NCBI GenBank assembly: GCA_002083405.1
Contig: LVWT01000045.1
Span: 1-64,000, forward strand
Direction: 5' to 3'
From: Nitrospira sp. SG-bin2
Lineage (GTDB): Bacteria; Nitrospirota; Nitrospiria; Nitrospirales; Nitrospiraceae
Length of the DNA stretch: 64,000 nucleotides
This document shows, piece after piece, positions 17,931 to 26,606 of the stretch (positions are counted from its first letter, which is position 1; each line of letters begins with the position of its first letter). Both the position numbers and the translations under genes were made by a program. Under the pieces are notes generated by a model, which worked only from the letters and a program-made list of their open reading frames with translations, was not told the origin of the DNA and made no database searches.

Positions 17931-19439
17931 ATGAAACTTCGACTTGATCTAAAGCTTAGTCAAAAATTGATTATGACGCCGCAATTGCAGCAGGCGATCA
18001 AGCTGTTGCAGTTGTCTCGCCTAGAGCTTCAGCAGAGCCTCTCGCAGCACCTTTTGGAAAATCCATTGTTGGATGAAGTCCAGGCAGAAGTAGAGGATGT
18101 GGAGCCTCCCACTGCCGAAGGCAAGTCGGAAGAGCCCCCTGCTGCGGCCGGCCAAGAGTTGTCCGAAGAAGGAGGGACGCCGGAGGAGCGTGGTTCGCCC
18201 GAAGAGTCCAGTGCATCCGGATGGGAAGAGTATTTTGGAAGTGACCGTCGGATCGGCGATTCCGAGCGTGCCTCCTCCTCCCAGGATGAATTCCCATCCT
18301 ATGAGCAGACCGTTGCCAAAGCGACATCGCTTGAGGAGCATCTTCTCTGGCAGTTGTCATTGTCCGGATTAACGGATCGAGGGAAAGCGCTCGGTCGGTT
18401 GATCATCGGGAACCTTGATGATGACGGATATCTGCGCATTCCATTGACTGAGGTTATCGCAGGAACCGATTTCACGGAATCTGAGGCGGAGTCTGCCCTC
18501 AGAGACATCCAAACGTTCGATCCGACCGGTGTCGGGGCGAGAGACTTGCCCGAATGCCTCCTCCTGCAGCTCGGGCATTTAGGCCGCAATCCGATCGGTT
18601 CGTTGGGTGCGCGGCCAGGCGCGCTCAAGGGGTCGATCGTTGAGGGTGTGATCCTTCATCATTTGAAGGATTTGGAAAAGAAGCAGTATGCCAAAATTGC
18701 CAAGGCGTTGGATGTGACGGTTGACGAAGTATTTCAGGCCACCAAGGTTATTGAAAATCTCGAGCCCAAACCGGGCCGGCCGTTCACGAACACACAGAAC
18801 TATGTCATCGTTCCAGATGTGTTCGTCGTCAAGGATGAAGGGGAGTGGGTCGTACTATTAAATGACGATGGTCTCCCTCGCATGCGGATCAGCCCGTATT
18901 ACAAACAATTGATGGCTTCCAGCCAGGGAGGCGCTCCTGAAACGAAAGCCTACATGGATGAGAAGTTGCGGGCTGCCCAGTGGGTCATTCGGAGCATCGA
19001 ACAACGCAATAAGACGATTGTGAAGGTCGTATCGAGTATCGTGAAGTTTCAGGAGCAATTCTTTGAGCGCGGTGTCTCGCACCTCAAACCCCTCGTGCTT
19101 AAACAGGTCGCCGAAGACATCGGGATGCACGAGTCGACCATCAGTCGCGTCACCGCCAATAAGTATATGTATTGTCCTCAGGGCATGTTGGAGCTGAAGT
19201 TCTTTTTCAACGCCGGGCTGCAGCGGACCGACCAGCCGTCGGATATGCACTCGTCCGTATCCGTAAGAGAGATGATTAAGAAAATGGTGGCGGAGGAAGA
19301 CGGCAAGCGGCCGTTGAAGGATGAAGAAATAGCCGCCCGCCTTCGCACGCAACAAGTCCTTATTGCCAGACGAACGGTCGCCAAATATCGGGCGGAGGAT
19401 AATATTCCTTCCGCCGGCCAACGGAAACGTTTCTTTTAG
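17931..19439 (+). CDS. rpoN: RNA polymerase sigma-54 factor
   Basis: Sigma-54 directs transcription from GG-N10-GC promoters and needs an enhancer-binding activator. The 502-residue protein has the Leu/Gln-rich region I (KLSQKLIMTPQLQQAIKLLQ at the N-terminus), an acidic linker (about 45-115), the core-binding domain, a helix-turn-helix (DIGMHESTISRVTANKYMYC) and the RpoN box ARRTVAKYR near the C-terminus. ATG 17931 is used; GTG 17925 is an alternative. The lptB-rpoN-hpf order is common in Gram-negatives. Confidence 0.98.
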   Translation: MKLRLDLKLSQKLIMTPQLQQAIKLLQLSRLELQQSLSQHLLENPLLDEVQAEVEDVEPPTAEGKSEEPPAAAGQELSEEGGTPEERGSPEESSASGWEEYFGSDRRIGDSERASSSQDEFPSYEQTVAKATSLEEHLLWQLSLSGLTDRGKALGRLIIGNLDDDGYLRIPLTEVIAGTDFTESEAESALRDIQTFDPTGVGARDLPECLLLQLGHLGRNPIGSLGARPGALKGSIVEGVILHHLKDLEKKQYAKIAKALDVTVDEVFQATKVIENLEPKPGRPFTNTQNYVIVPDVFVVKDEGEWVVLLNDDGLPRMRISPYYKQLMASSQGGAPETKAYMDEKLRAAQWVIRSIEQRNKTIVKVVSSIVKFQEQFFERGVSHLKPLVLKQVAEDIGMHESTISRVTANKYMYCPQGMLELKFFFNAGLQRTDQPSDMHSSVSVREMIKKMVAEEDGKRPLKDEEIAARLRTQQVLIARRTVAKYRAEDNIPSAGQRKRFF

Positions 19440-19481
19440 TCTGCGTAAAGGCCATATTCACTGACCAGTAGGAGGTGTGAT

Positions 19482-19819
19482 ATGAGGCTGAGAATTACCG
19501 GACGCCATCTGGACATCACGTCTGCACTGAAGAGTTATGTGGAAACGCGGTTTGGGCGGCTCGATCGCTAGAGTTGAAGGTCGGATCGCTTCAAATTGTG
19601 CTGGGAGTTGAAAAGCTTCGACATATGGCTGAAGTAATCGGAACGGTAAACGGCAGACCGCTGCAGGCGAAAACATCCACTCGAGAAATGTACGCGACAA
19701 TCGACGCGCTGGTGGATCGGGTTGACGCACAGTTCAGGAAGTGGAAGGGGCGTCTGGTCAGCCGCAAGTCTGGAGGAACCAGAAGGTCTCAGATGCGAAC
19801 CGATGCCGATTTGCTATAA
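19482..19819 (+). pseudogene. hpf: Ribosome hibernation factor HPF/RaiA, frameshifted
   Basis: Reading from ATG 19482 (behind GGAGGTG) gives MRLRITGRHLDITSALKSYV to FGRLDR, then a stop at 19569. The rest of the family, starting LKVGSLQIVLGVEKLRHMAE and including TREMYATIDALVDRVDAQF, continues in another frame from about 19571 to 19819. Inserting one base after the TA at 19569..19570 would restore RLDRYELKVGSLQI. The intact protein would bind and inactivate idle ribosomes. The shift may be a real mutation, a sequencing error, or recoding; from sequence alone these cannot be separated. Confidence 0.85.
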
Positions 19820-20125
19820 CACGACTCTAAGAGGACTTTTAAAATTTGGAGATGCCCGCAAGGGAATTAGAATGTCGTACTGCACCCGGTTTTCTCCCGT
19901 ACTTTTACCGAGAACACTCTAGCAGAAAACCACACGTCGATCAGTCGAATCTATACCCATCGGGAAGTGTACGGATACAGGCGATGTGGATGTGTTGGGT
20001 CATCAGTACAGGAAGTAGCGCGGACTTGACCGCTGTCGATGAAGTAGGCAATGCTTGATCTCGCTCAACATATCTTGTGCCCATGACAGAGGATGCTTTG
20101 AGACATCCATTAGACTAAGAATGAT
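19820..20125 (+). other. Gap between hpf and rapZ, no gene recognised
   Basis: In many genomes this position holds ptsN or hprK. No conserved protein segment from either was seen on either strand. A 70-codon open frame (19846..20058) has no recognisable features and no convincing ribosome site. The stretch may be a decayed gene. Confidence 0.4.
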
Positions 20126-20992
20126 ATGGCCCAACTCAGCTTAGTCATTATTAGTGGATTGTCCGGGTCCGGTAAATCTCACGCACTCAAGGTGTTTGAG
20201 GATGCCGGATATTTCTGTATCGATAACCTTCCACCGGCCCTGCTGCCAACTTTTGTCGATCTTTGCAATCAACAGAAAGGTGAGATCGCCAATGTGGCCT
20301 TGGGCATCGATATTCGAGAGCGGGTATTTTTTTCTGACCTGGTCGGTATTCTTGAGCGTGTCAAAGGGCTCGGACATTCTGTCCAGTTGCTGTTTCTTGA
20401 ATCGCGCGAGGAGGTCTTGGTTCGACGATTTTCCGAGTCGAGGCGTCCGCATCCGCTCTTGCCTCACTTGCCTGTATTGGAAGGGGTTCGGTTCGAAGCC
20501 CAACGGCTTGCGGAGCTTCGGCGGCATGCAGACCGTGTCATTGATACGTCGGATCTGACGGTACATGAGCTTCGCGACTTGCTCACCAAGCAGTTCAGGC
20601 AAGATCCGGGCGAAAAGAAACTTACGATATCGCTGCTCACATTTGGCTATAAGTTCGGGGTTCCCTACGATATTGATTTGTTGTTCGATGTGCGTTTCCT
20701 CAAGAATCCCTATTTCGTTCCTGATCTGAAGTCGCTTCCCGGGGATGACCCAAGAGTTCGCGCCTTCGTTTTGTCAAATTCCGATGCCGTTGCGTTGATC
20801 GAGCGGCTTGAAGGGTTGCTCAAGTTTCTCATTCCGCAGTTCGAGCGCGAGCCACGCAGCTATCTGACGATTGCAATCGGGTGTACCGGCGGTCGTCATC
20901 GATCTGTTGCGGTCGCCGGACGTCTACAAGAAGGCCTTTCTGCCATGGGCTACGACGTCGCACTAAAGCATCGCGACATTCACAAATCATAG
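20126..20992 (+). CDS. rapZ: RNase adapter / nucleotide-binding protein RapZ
   Basis: RapZ-family proteins bind nucleotides and, in E. coli, guide RNase E to a small RNA controlling amino-sugar synthesis. The 288-residue protein has Walker A GLSGSGKS (residues 10-17), the stretch DAGYFCIDNLPP, and the C-terminal family signature IGCTGGRHRSVAVA. Length is normal. The gene follows rpoN-hpf as in proteobacteria; the role in this organism is inferred only from family. Confidence 0.95.
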   Translation: MAQLSLVIISGLSGSGKSHALKVFEDAGYFCIDNLPPALLPTFVDLCNQQKGEIANVALGIDIRERVFFSDLVGILERVKGLGHSVQLLFLESREEVLVRRFSESRRPHPLLPHLPVLEGVRFEAQRLAELRRHADRVIDTSDLTVHELRDLLTKQFRQDPGEKKLTISLLTFGYKFGVPYDIDLLFDVRFLKNPYFVPDLKSLPGDDPRVRAFVLSNSDAVALIERLEGLLKFLIPQFEREPRSYLTIAIGCTGGRHRSVAVAGRLQEGLSAMGYDVALKHRDIHKS

Positions 20993-21058
20993 GTCTTGCA
21001 AAGAGGGACATGTCTGCGCTTATTCAGCGAAGCGCTATTGCGTCATTCTGCCCATTTC

Positions 21059-21086
21059 TTGACAGGCAGAACATAGTGACTATACT
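21059..21086 (+). promoter_or_regulatory. Sigma-70-type promoter upstream of pilM
   Basis: TTGACA at 21059..21064 and TATACT at 21081..21086 are separated by 16 bases, close to consensus in both boxes. The predicted start is about 265 bases before pilM, giving a long untranslated leader. The 366-base gap 20993..21358 holds this promoter and otherwise no convincing gene. Confidence 0.65.
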
Positions 21087-21358
21087 TGCCCATGTGAGCA
21101 TGCAAACGGCTTGTAAAGTGAGTTCGCGACGTGAAGCGGCAGATATTCTCTTCCTGGCGAACGGGGTTGAAGGTATGCCAGCCGTGCGATTCAATCAACG
21201 CGTAGAGACGATATGTGCCTGCCGGGAAGAGGAGTGTGTGATTGCCGGATGGTTCGGGATTGGAGCACCTGGGAACGCTACCTGCAATTGACGATGGATG
21301 AAAACAAGAAAATAATTCGTGTATGAAAGGTTGTCGTGTAGAGTGACAGGGAATACAT

Positions 21359-22465
21359 ATGCTGAGCTCATTTAAAAACGTATTCGAGACCGATCTGATC
21401 TCATTCCTGACGCCGCGCAAGCAGCTGGTGGGTCTCGACATCGGATCCAGCGCGATTAAGCTTGTTCAGTTGAGGGAAAGCAAAGGGCGGTACATTCTTC
21501 AGAAGTTCGGTGTGAAGCCTCTTGAGCCCGAGGTGATTGTTGATGGGACGGTGATGGACGAAGGTCGTGTGGTTTCGGCTATTCGAGAGTTGTTCGATGA
21601 GACCGGAGTCAAGAATAAGCAGGTGGCAGTCTCAATTTCCGGACACGCTGTCATCGTGAAGAAGATCAGCTTGCCCCCGATGCCGGACGAAGAGTTGGAA
21701 GGGCAGGTGAAGTTAGCGGCGGAGCAGTATATCCCCTTCGATATCAATGAAGTGAATATCGATTTTCATGTGTTGCCAGCCGATCTGTCAGGGGACAAGC
21801 AGACAGATATGGCGGTTATTCTCGTTGCTGCGAAGAAAGACAAGATCAATGAATTGACCGAACTTGTCAAGGGCGCGGGCCTTACGCCGATGATCATGGA
21901 TGTGGATGCGTTTGCGATCGAGAATATGCACGCCATCAATTATCCGATGGCGCAGGATGAAACCACGGCGTTGATCAATATCGGGGCGAGTGTGATGAAT
22001 GTGAATATCATCCGCGGCGGCGCCTCTCTGTTCACGCGGGATATTCCATTGGGCGGCAATCGTTACACCGAGGCGATTCAACGCGAGATGGGTATGTCCT
22101 ATGAAGAGGCGGAAGAAAGTAAACGAGTAGGGAAGGGAAGAGACTCTGGCGAGGGCGCGATGAGTGCTGTGATGAACAGCATGAATGGCGAGGTCGCTTC
22201 TGAGATCGCCAGAACAGTGGATTATTTCAAAACATCCGCTGCAAATGCCGAGCTGGATCGAGTGCTTGTGTGCGGTGGTGTCGCGCAGGCTAAAGGATTG
22301 ATCCAGCAACTCGGCGATCGGATGCAAATTCCTGTAGAGCTGGCCGACCCGTTTAGCGAGATCGATGTGACCGGAAGCGGCATGGATCCAGACCTGTTGG
22401 CCGATCTGGCGCCTTCGGCGGCGGTCGGCGTCGGGTTGGCACTGAGGGCGGTGGGGGACCGATGA
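21359..22465 (+). CDS. pilM: Type IV pilus inner-membrane platform protein PilM
   Basis: PilM is an actin-like ATP-binding cytoplasmic protein that recruits PilN to the pilus machine. The 368 residues contain the N-terminal phosphate-binding strand LVGLDIGSSAIKLVQLRES (about residues 21-39), the adenosine-binding region near VLVCGGVAQAKGL, and TTALINIGASVMNVNIIRGG. It overlaps pilN by four bases and begins the complete pilMNOPQ order. Confidence 0.96.
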   Translation: MLSSFKNVFETDLISFLTPRKQLVGLDIGSSAIKLVQLRESKGRYILQKFGVKPLEPEVIVDGTVMDEGRVVSAIRELFDETGVKNKQVAVSISGHAVIVKKISLPPMPDEELEGQVKLAAEQYIPFDINEVNIDFHVLPADLSGDKQTDMAVILVAAKKDKINELTELVKGAGLTPMIMDVDAFAIENMHAINYPMAQDETTALINIGASVMNVNIIRGGASLFTRDIPLGGNRYTEAIQREMGMSYEEAEESKRVGKGRDSGEGAMSAVMNSMNGEVASEIARTVDYFKTSAANAELDRVLVCGGVAQAKGLIQQLGDRMQIPVELADPFSEIDVTGSGMDPDLLADLAPSAAVGVGLALRAVGDR

Positions 22466-23016
22466 TTCGCATTAATCTGCTTGCCTCGGGGGCAAAAGCA
22501 AGAAAAGCTAAGCCTCAGTATGATGTCCGCGCACAAGTGCTGCTCGGCGTGGGAGTGATTCTGATTTTTGTGACCGGATGTTGGTGGTACGCCTCTACGC
22601 TCGATAGTGAAATTGAGGCGCGACAGGAAGAGAAGCGGGAGAAGGAAAGTCAGGTTGCGCAATTAAAAGAGCAGGTGAAAAAAGTTCAAGACTTTGAGCA
22701 AAAGAAGAAACTGCTAGAGGATAAAAATCGAATCATCGACCAGCTTGAGCAGTCAAGAATGGGGCCGGTGAAAGTGCTGGATCATGTCAGCCAGAGTATC
22801 GAGCCTCTGAAGATCTGGTTGACGAGGTTAGGTGTGTCATCCGATACGGTGGAATTGGAAGGGAAAGCGCTCACGAACGATGATGTCGTGGAATTTGCGA
22901 ATAATCTTCGGCGGACAGACTATTTTGCCGGCATCAATCTTCAGGAAAGCAAGGCGACGGTTGAAAACAAGATCAATGTATATCAGTTTCGATTGACGTT
23001 TCGCCTGAAGGGATGA
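22462..23016 (+). CDS. pilN: Type IV pilus assembly protein PilN
   Basis: PilN is a bitopic membrane protein whose cytoplasmic tail binds PilM. The 184-residue product begins MIRINLLASGAKARKAK, the tail motif, followed by a transmembrane helix (about residues 28-46), a charged coiled coil (EIEARQEEKREKESQVAQLK and onward) and a periplasmic ferredoxin-like domain. ATGA overlaps link it to pilM and pilO. Confidence 0.93.
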   Translation: MIRINLLASGAKARKAKPQYDVRAQVLLGVGVILIFVTGCWWYASTLDSEIEARQEEKREKESQVAQLKEQVKKVQDFEQKKKLLEDKNRIIDQLEQSRMGPVKVLDHVSQSIEPLKIWLTRLGVSSDTVELEGKALTNDDVVEFANNLRRTDYFAGINLQESKATVENKINVYQFRLTFRLKG

Positions 23017-23675
23017 ATATGGAGCTGCCATCGGTCAATCTGGACTCGCTACGCAATGTTCCCGCCCCGCAGAAGGTGGCGCTCCTGTTTCTGCTTGTCG
23101 GCGGTCTCGTCGCCGCATTTTATTTTTATATTGCTGAACCCAAAGCAGCGGAGATTGCGGCCTTAGAGGCTGAAAATAGCAGGTTGGAGAGCGAAGTCCA
23201 AACGCTCAGCATCAAAGTCAAACATCTAGATGAGATCATCGCTGCGAGTAAGCAGCTCGAAATTGAGTTGGCAAAGAAGAAGGAGCGCCTCCCTCCGGAG
23301 GAGGAAGCCATTATGCTGCTCAAGCAAGTGTCTGATCTTGGTGTCCGGTTAGGGCTCGATATCAGATTGTGGAAGCCGGGGGCCCCAGCTGAGGATCCGT
23401 CGAAGCTCTTTGTGAAAATGCCCGTGAATGTCGAGGTGTCCGGGGTCTATCACACGGCCGCGCTGTTTTTCGACCGCATTAACAGGCTGCCAAGGATCAT
23501 TACAGTGTCCGGTCTGAAAATGGGATCGCCGAAGGTTGATCAAGGGCGGATAGTGTCACAAACAACGTTTGACTTAGTCGCGTATGCTGCGCCACAGGAA
23601 AAACCCGCGGTTGCAGCACCAGTTGCAGGGGCCAAGCCGGTTCAGCCTGCTCAGCCCGCTCCAGCTGGAAAATAA
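23013..23675 (+). CDS. pilO: Type IV pilus assembly protein PilO
   Basis: PilO pairs with PilN in the alignment complex between inner and outer membranes. The 220-residue protein has one transmembrane helix (KVALLFLLVGGLVAAFYFYI, about residues 22-41), a coiled coil (EIAALEAENSRLESEVQTLS and onward) and a ferredoxin-like domain, then a Pro/Ala-rich C-terminal tail. The ATG overlaps the pilN stop. Confidence 0.93.
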   Translation: MNMELPSVNLDSLRNVPAPQKVALLFLLVGGLVAAFYFYIAEPKAAEIAALEAENSRLESEVQTLSIKVKHLDEIIAASKQLEIELAKKKERLPPEEEAIMLLKQVSDLGVRLGLDIRLWKPGAPAEDPSKLFVKMPVNVEVSGVYHTAALFFDRINRLPRIITVSGLKMGSPKVDQGRIVSQTTFDLVAYAAPQEKPAVAAPVAGAKPVQPAQPAPAGK

Positions 23676-23693
23676 GGGAGATTCGCAGGGCAC

Positions 23694-24320
23694 ATGGATA
23701 GTCTAAAAACCAAGAGGTCGGACGGGCATCGGTATGCGGTCGTTAGAGGTACAGCGGCTTTCCTTGGCATTGTTGCTCTTGTTTGTCTCCACAACGTCGT
23801 TGCTCAAGCAGATCCTCTTGTTGCGCAGATGAGTCCGATGAGACAGGAATCCATTAAGATGTCATCTGTCCCGGACGTTCCGAAGGCGCCTATTTCAGCT
23901 GCTGATCCGCTACCATCCGGAGAGTTGGCGCAGGTGTCGCCCCAGGCGCCGTTTCCCGACGGTGCAGTTGGGTCCGGTTATGATCCATCCGGGCGCCGCG
24001 ACCCATTTGCCCCAGTCATACAGGATCTTCAGCTGGGTAGGGTCGATGTGAATCTTCCCCCGCTCCAACGTGTGACATTGACCGAGCTCAATCTGATCGC
24101 CATTGTATGGGGGGCCTATGGGTACACGGCCATGGTTCAGACGCCTGAAGGGCATGGATATACGGTCAAGCGGGGGACAAGAGTCGGGCAGAACAACGGA
24201 GTGGTCAGTGCAATTACTGAGCGGGGCATCATTGTACAGGAGCGATTCACCGATGTGTATGGCAAGAAGCAGGAGCGTGAGTATGTCAAGCTCCTCCATC
24301 CGAAAGAAGGCTCAGAATGA
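23694..24320 (+). CDS. pilP: Type IV pilus assembly protein PilP
   Basis: PilP links the PilN-PilO dimer to the secretin PilQ. The 208-residue protein has a signal-like hydrophobic segment (about residues 16-36), a Pro-rich spacer, the GRRDPFAPVI motif, and a beta-domain with LNLIAIVWGAYGYTAMVQTP and GHGYTVKRGTRVGQNNG. No lipobox cysteine is visible at the end of the signal segment, unlike many PilP proteins. It overlaps pilQ by four bases. Confidence 0.92.
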   Translation: MDSLKTKRSDGHRYAVVRGTAAFLGIVALVCLHNVVAQADPLVAQMSPMRQESIKMSSVPDVPKAPISAADPLPSGELAQVSPQAPFPDGAVGSGYDPSGRRDPFAPVIQDLQLGRVDVNLPPLQRVTLTELNLIAIVWGAYGYTAMVQTPEGHGYTVKRGTRVGQNNGVVSAITERGIIVQERFTDVYGKKQEREYVKLLHPKEGSE

Positions 24321-26299
24321 AACCATTATTCTCTAGCATGTGTGGTTTGATGACGGCGAGGCGGTTCATCGGAGCCTTGGGGGTATCCCTCATTGCTTTG
24401 GGAGCGCATGCCGGAATGGTTCCACTTGACGATGAAGCCGGTGAGTCCGGCAAGAGCGGTCTCGCAGAAGTCGAGGAAGGTATCGGCTCGCTGCCGGCTC
24501 AATCGGTGACCAATATCGAGGTACATCCGGAAGGAGATCGGGTCACGGTGGCAATCGTCGGAGACGGAAGATTCTTTCCCGATGCGAAGTTGCTGGATGA
24601 GTCTCGGTTAGTCATTGATATGCCGGCTGTGGCCTCCGCATTCCGGCACTCGACCGTGCAGGGGCAGCACCAGTTGCTCAAAACAATCAGGGTAGGGCAT
24701 CACGCCGATAGGGTTCGACTCGTATTTGACCTGCTCGAACAGCCGGCTTTTTCTGTTGAAGCCAAGGGTAATAAAATCCTCGTTGTTCTTAGTCCAAAAG
24801 AGTCTCAGGGGTCCCACAGTGAAATATCGCAGTCGGCCAATCCTCTCGATGTCTCGCGGCCGGCACTTCAGGAGCGCAAGGTGCTGTTTGACTCGGGACC
24901 TCGGACTGTGAAAAAGATTGCCCGCATCATCGGTCCCGCACAGTCTCCATTTAGGGTCCAGCCGGTACAAATGGCAGCGGAGAGTGCTCCAGATCAAAAG
25001 GATAGCCGGTCGGATGACGTTGTCGCGGGGCAGACCAGGTTTGTCGGGCGACGCATCTCACTCGACTTTCAGCAAGCGGACATCACGAATATTTTACGAC
25101 TGATTGCCGACGTCAGTGGTTTCAATATCGTCGTTGGCGAGGCTGTCAAATCCAAAGTCACCATGAAGCTGGTGAACGTGCCCTGGGATCAGGCCTTGGA
25201 TATGCTCTTGAAGATGAATGGGCTCGGCATGATTCGCCAGGGATCGATTGTCTGGGTGGACACGCTGTCGAATCTTGCCAAGCAGCAGGATGAAGAAGCA
25301 AGAGCCAAAGATGCCAAAGTCAAGGCAGAGGAATTAATCGACCGTGTCTTTTACATCAAGAATATTCAAGCCCAAGAGCTTATGACGTCGTTGCGCCAAT
25401 ATTTGAGTCCGCGCGGCGTGATGCAGTTTAATGCGGGAAGCAACGCGTTGATCGTGAGAGAGACGGAAAGCAAGCTGGCGATCATGAGGCAACTGGTCGA
25501 GGGGCTCGATTTGGAAGTGCCGCAAGTCCAGATTGAAGCGCGCATCGTTCAGGCAGATACGGTCTACGCCAGAGGATTGGGAATTCAGTGGGGCTTCCAG
25601 GCTGCGAACAGAACGCCTTCAACGTTCAACGCCATCGGTGGTCTCAACGGTCCGTTCGGCGAAGTTGCCGGCACGGGGAATAGTACGATATCCAGAAGCT
25701 GGCTGGTGAATTTGCCGGCCCAGGTCGGCGGGTTGCCCGCAGTTCCTGGCATCGGCTGGACGTTTGGAAAGTTGGGTGGAGATTTTGCTTTGGATATGCG
25801 GTTGTCTGCCGGAGAATTGTTGGGTCTGACCAAAGTTATTGCCGCCCCGAAGATCATGACGCTGGACAAGCGCGAAGCGAAGATCTCTCAGGGCGAGTCG
25901 ATTCCATTTCAAACCACTTCGTTACAGGGAACACAGACGACATTTGTGGATGCCAATTTGGAACTGAACGTGACACCTCAAATCACATCGCGCGATCCGA
26001 AGGAGGATGCCAAGAGAATTTTGCTGAAGGTGCGGGCGACTCGGAATGCCGTGGGTGCTCGCAGCAATCCGGCCGGTCCGAGCATTGATCGGCGCGAGGC
26101 AAATACTCAAGTGCTTGTTCGAGATGGAGAGACGATGGTGATCGGCGGGGTGTTCGTCGACACGCAGAATAACAACGTCCAGGGAGTGCCGTATATGTCC
26201 CGCATCCCGGTTCTTGGCTGGTTATTCAAGAACAAGTCCGAGTCGGTCTCCAAGCAAGAGCTGCTCATTTTCTTAACGCCGAGCATTGTGAAGACATAG
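24317..26299 (+). CDS. pilQ: Type IV pilus secretin PilQ
   Basis: PilQ forms the outer-membrane gate for the pilus. The 660-residue protein has a signal peptide (about residues 14-32), one AMIN domain (about 60-155), an STN domain starting near residue 244 (RRISLDFQQADITNILRLI), a short secretin N-domain (about 340-395) and the secretin barrel from about 400, with GESIPFQTTSLQGTQTTF and the terminal RIPVLGWLFKNKSESVSKQE. It is the last gene of the cluster, followed by a terminator. Confidence 0.97.
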   Translation: MKPLFSSMCGLMTARRFIGALGVSLIALGAHAGMVPLDDEAGESGKSGLAEVEEGIGSLPAQSVTNIEVHPEGDRVTVAIVGDGRFFPDAKLLDESRLVIDMPAVASAFRHSTVQGQHQLLKTIRVGHHADRVRLVFDLLEQPAFSVEAKGNKILVVLSPKESQGSHSEISQSANPLDVSRPALQERKVLFDSGPRTVKKIARIIGPAQSPFRVQPVQMAAESAPDQKDSRSDDVVAGQTRFVGRRISLDFQQADITNILRLIADVSGFNIVVGEAVKSKVTMKLVNVPWDQALDMLLKMNGLGMIRQGSIVWVDTLSNLAKQQDEEARAKDAKVKAEELIDRVFYIKNIQAQELMTSLRQYLSPRGVMQFNAGSNALIVRETESKLAIMRQLVEGLDLEVPQVQIEARIVQADTVYARGLGIQWGFQAANRTPSTFNAIGGLNGPFGEVAGTGNSTISRSWLVNLPAQVGGLPAVPGIGWTFGKLGGDFALDMRLSAGELLGLTKVIAAPKIMTLDKREAKISQGESIPFQTTSLQGTQTTFVDANLELNVTPQITSRDPKEDAKRILLKVRATRNAVGARSNPAGPSIDRREANTQVLVRDGETMVIGGVFVDTQNNNVQGVPYMSRIPVLGWLFKNKSESVSKQELLIFLTPSIVKT

Positions 26300-26340
26300 A
26301 CCGTAGTAGTTTCCAGTCAGATGTTCTGAAGTAAGAGAAT

Positions 26341-26386
26341 GTGCGTGGCGATGCTGATCAGCGTCGCCACGCACGTTTGTTTTTAG
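26341..26386 (+). terminator. Intrinsic terminator after pilQ
   Basis: GTGCGTGGCGA (26341..26351) pairs with TCGCCACGCAC (26364..26374) and is followed by GTTTGTTTTT. An 11-bp GC-rich stem plus a T-run is a classical terminator about 40 bases after the pilQ stop. The rest of the 307-base gap up to aroB shows no recognisable gene. Confidence 0.88.
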
Positions 26387-26606
26387 CTGAAGGCGCCGCT
26401 CCGGGCGTGTGCAGAATAGCTCCTCATGTCGATTTATCTATGATCAGTCCCGATTGCGCTTCCCGCCTCTTTACAGAGCGCCGTGTAATTCTTTTAGTTT
26501 GGCGATGAGCTGTGCTACCATCCCCCCGCGTCTTGGCCTTCTTGTTTCAGAGGAATATGTGATGGGCCATGACGATCCAATGAGTGCCATGGTGTAGGAA
26601 TCGGCT

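Noticed and set aside
19846..20058. 70-residue frame between hpf and rapZ
   Set aside because: No homology and no ribosome site; not enough support to call a gene.
26409..26597. 62-residue frame between pilQ and aroB
   Set aside because: No ribosome site, no motif, and cysteine/serine-rich composition unlike neighbours.
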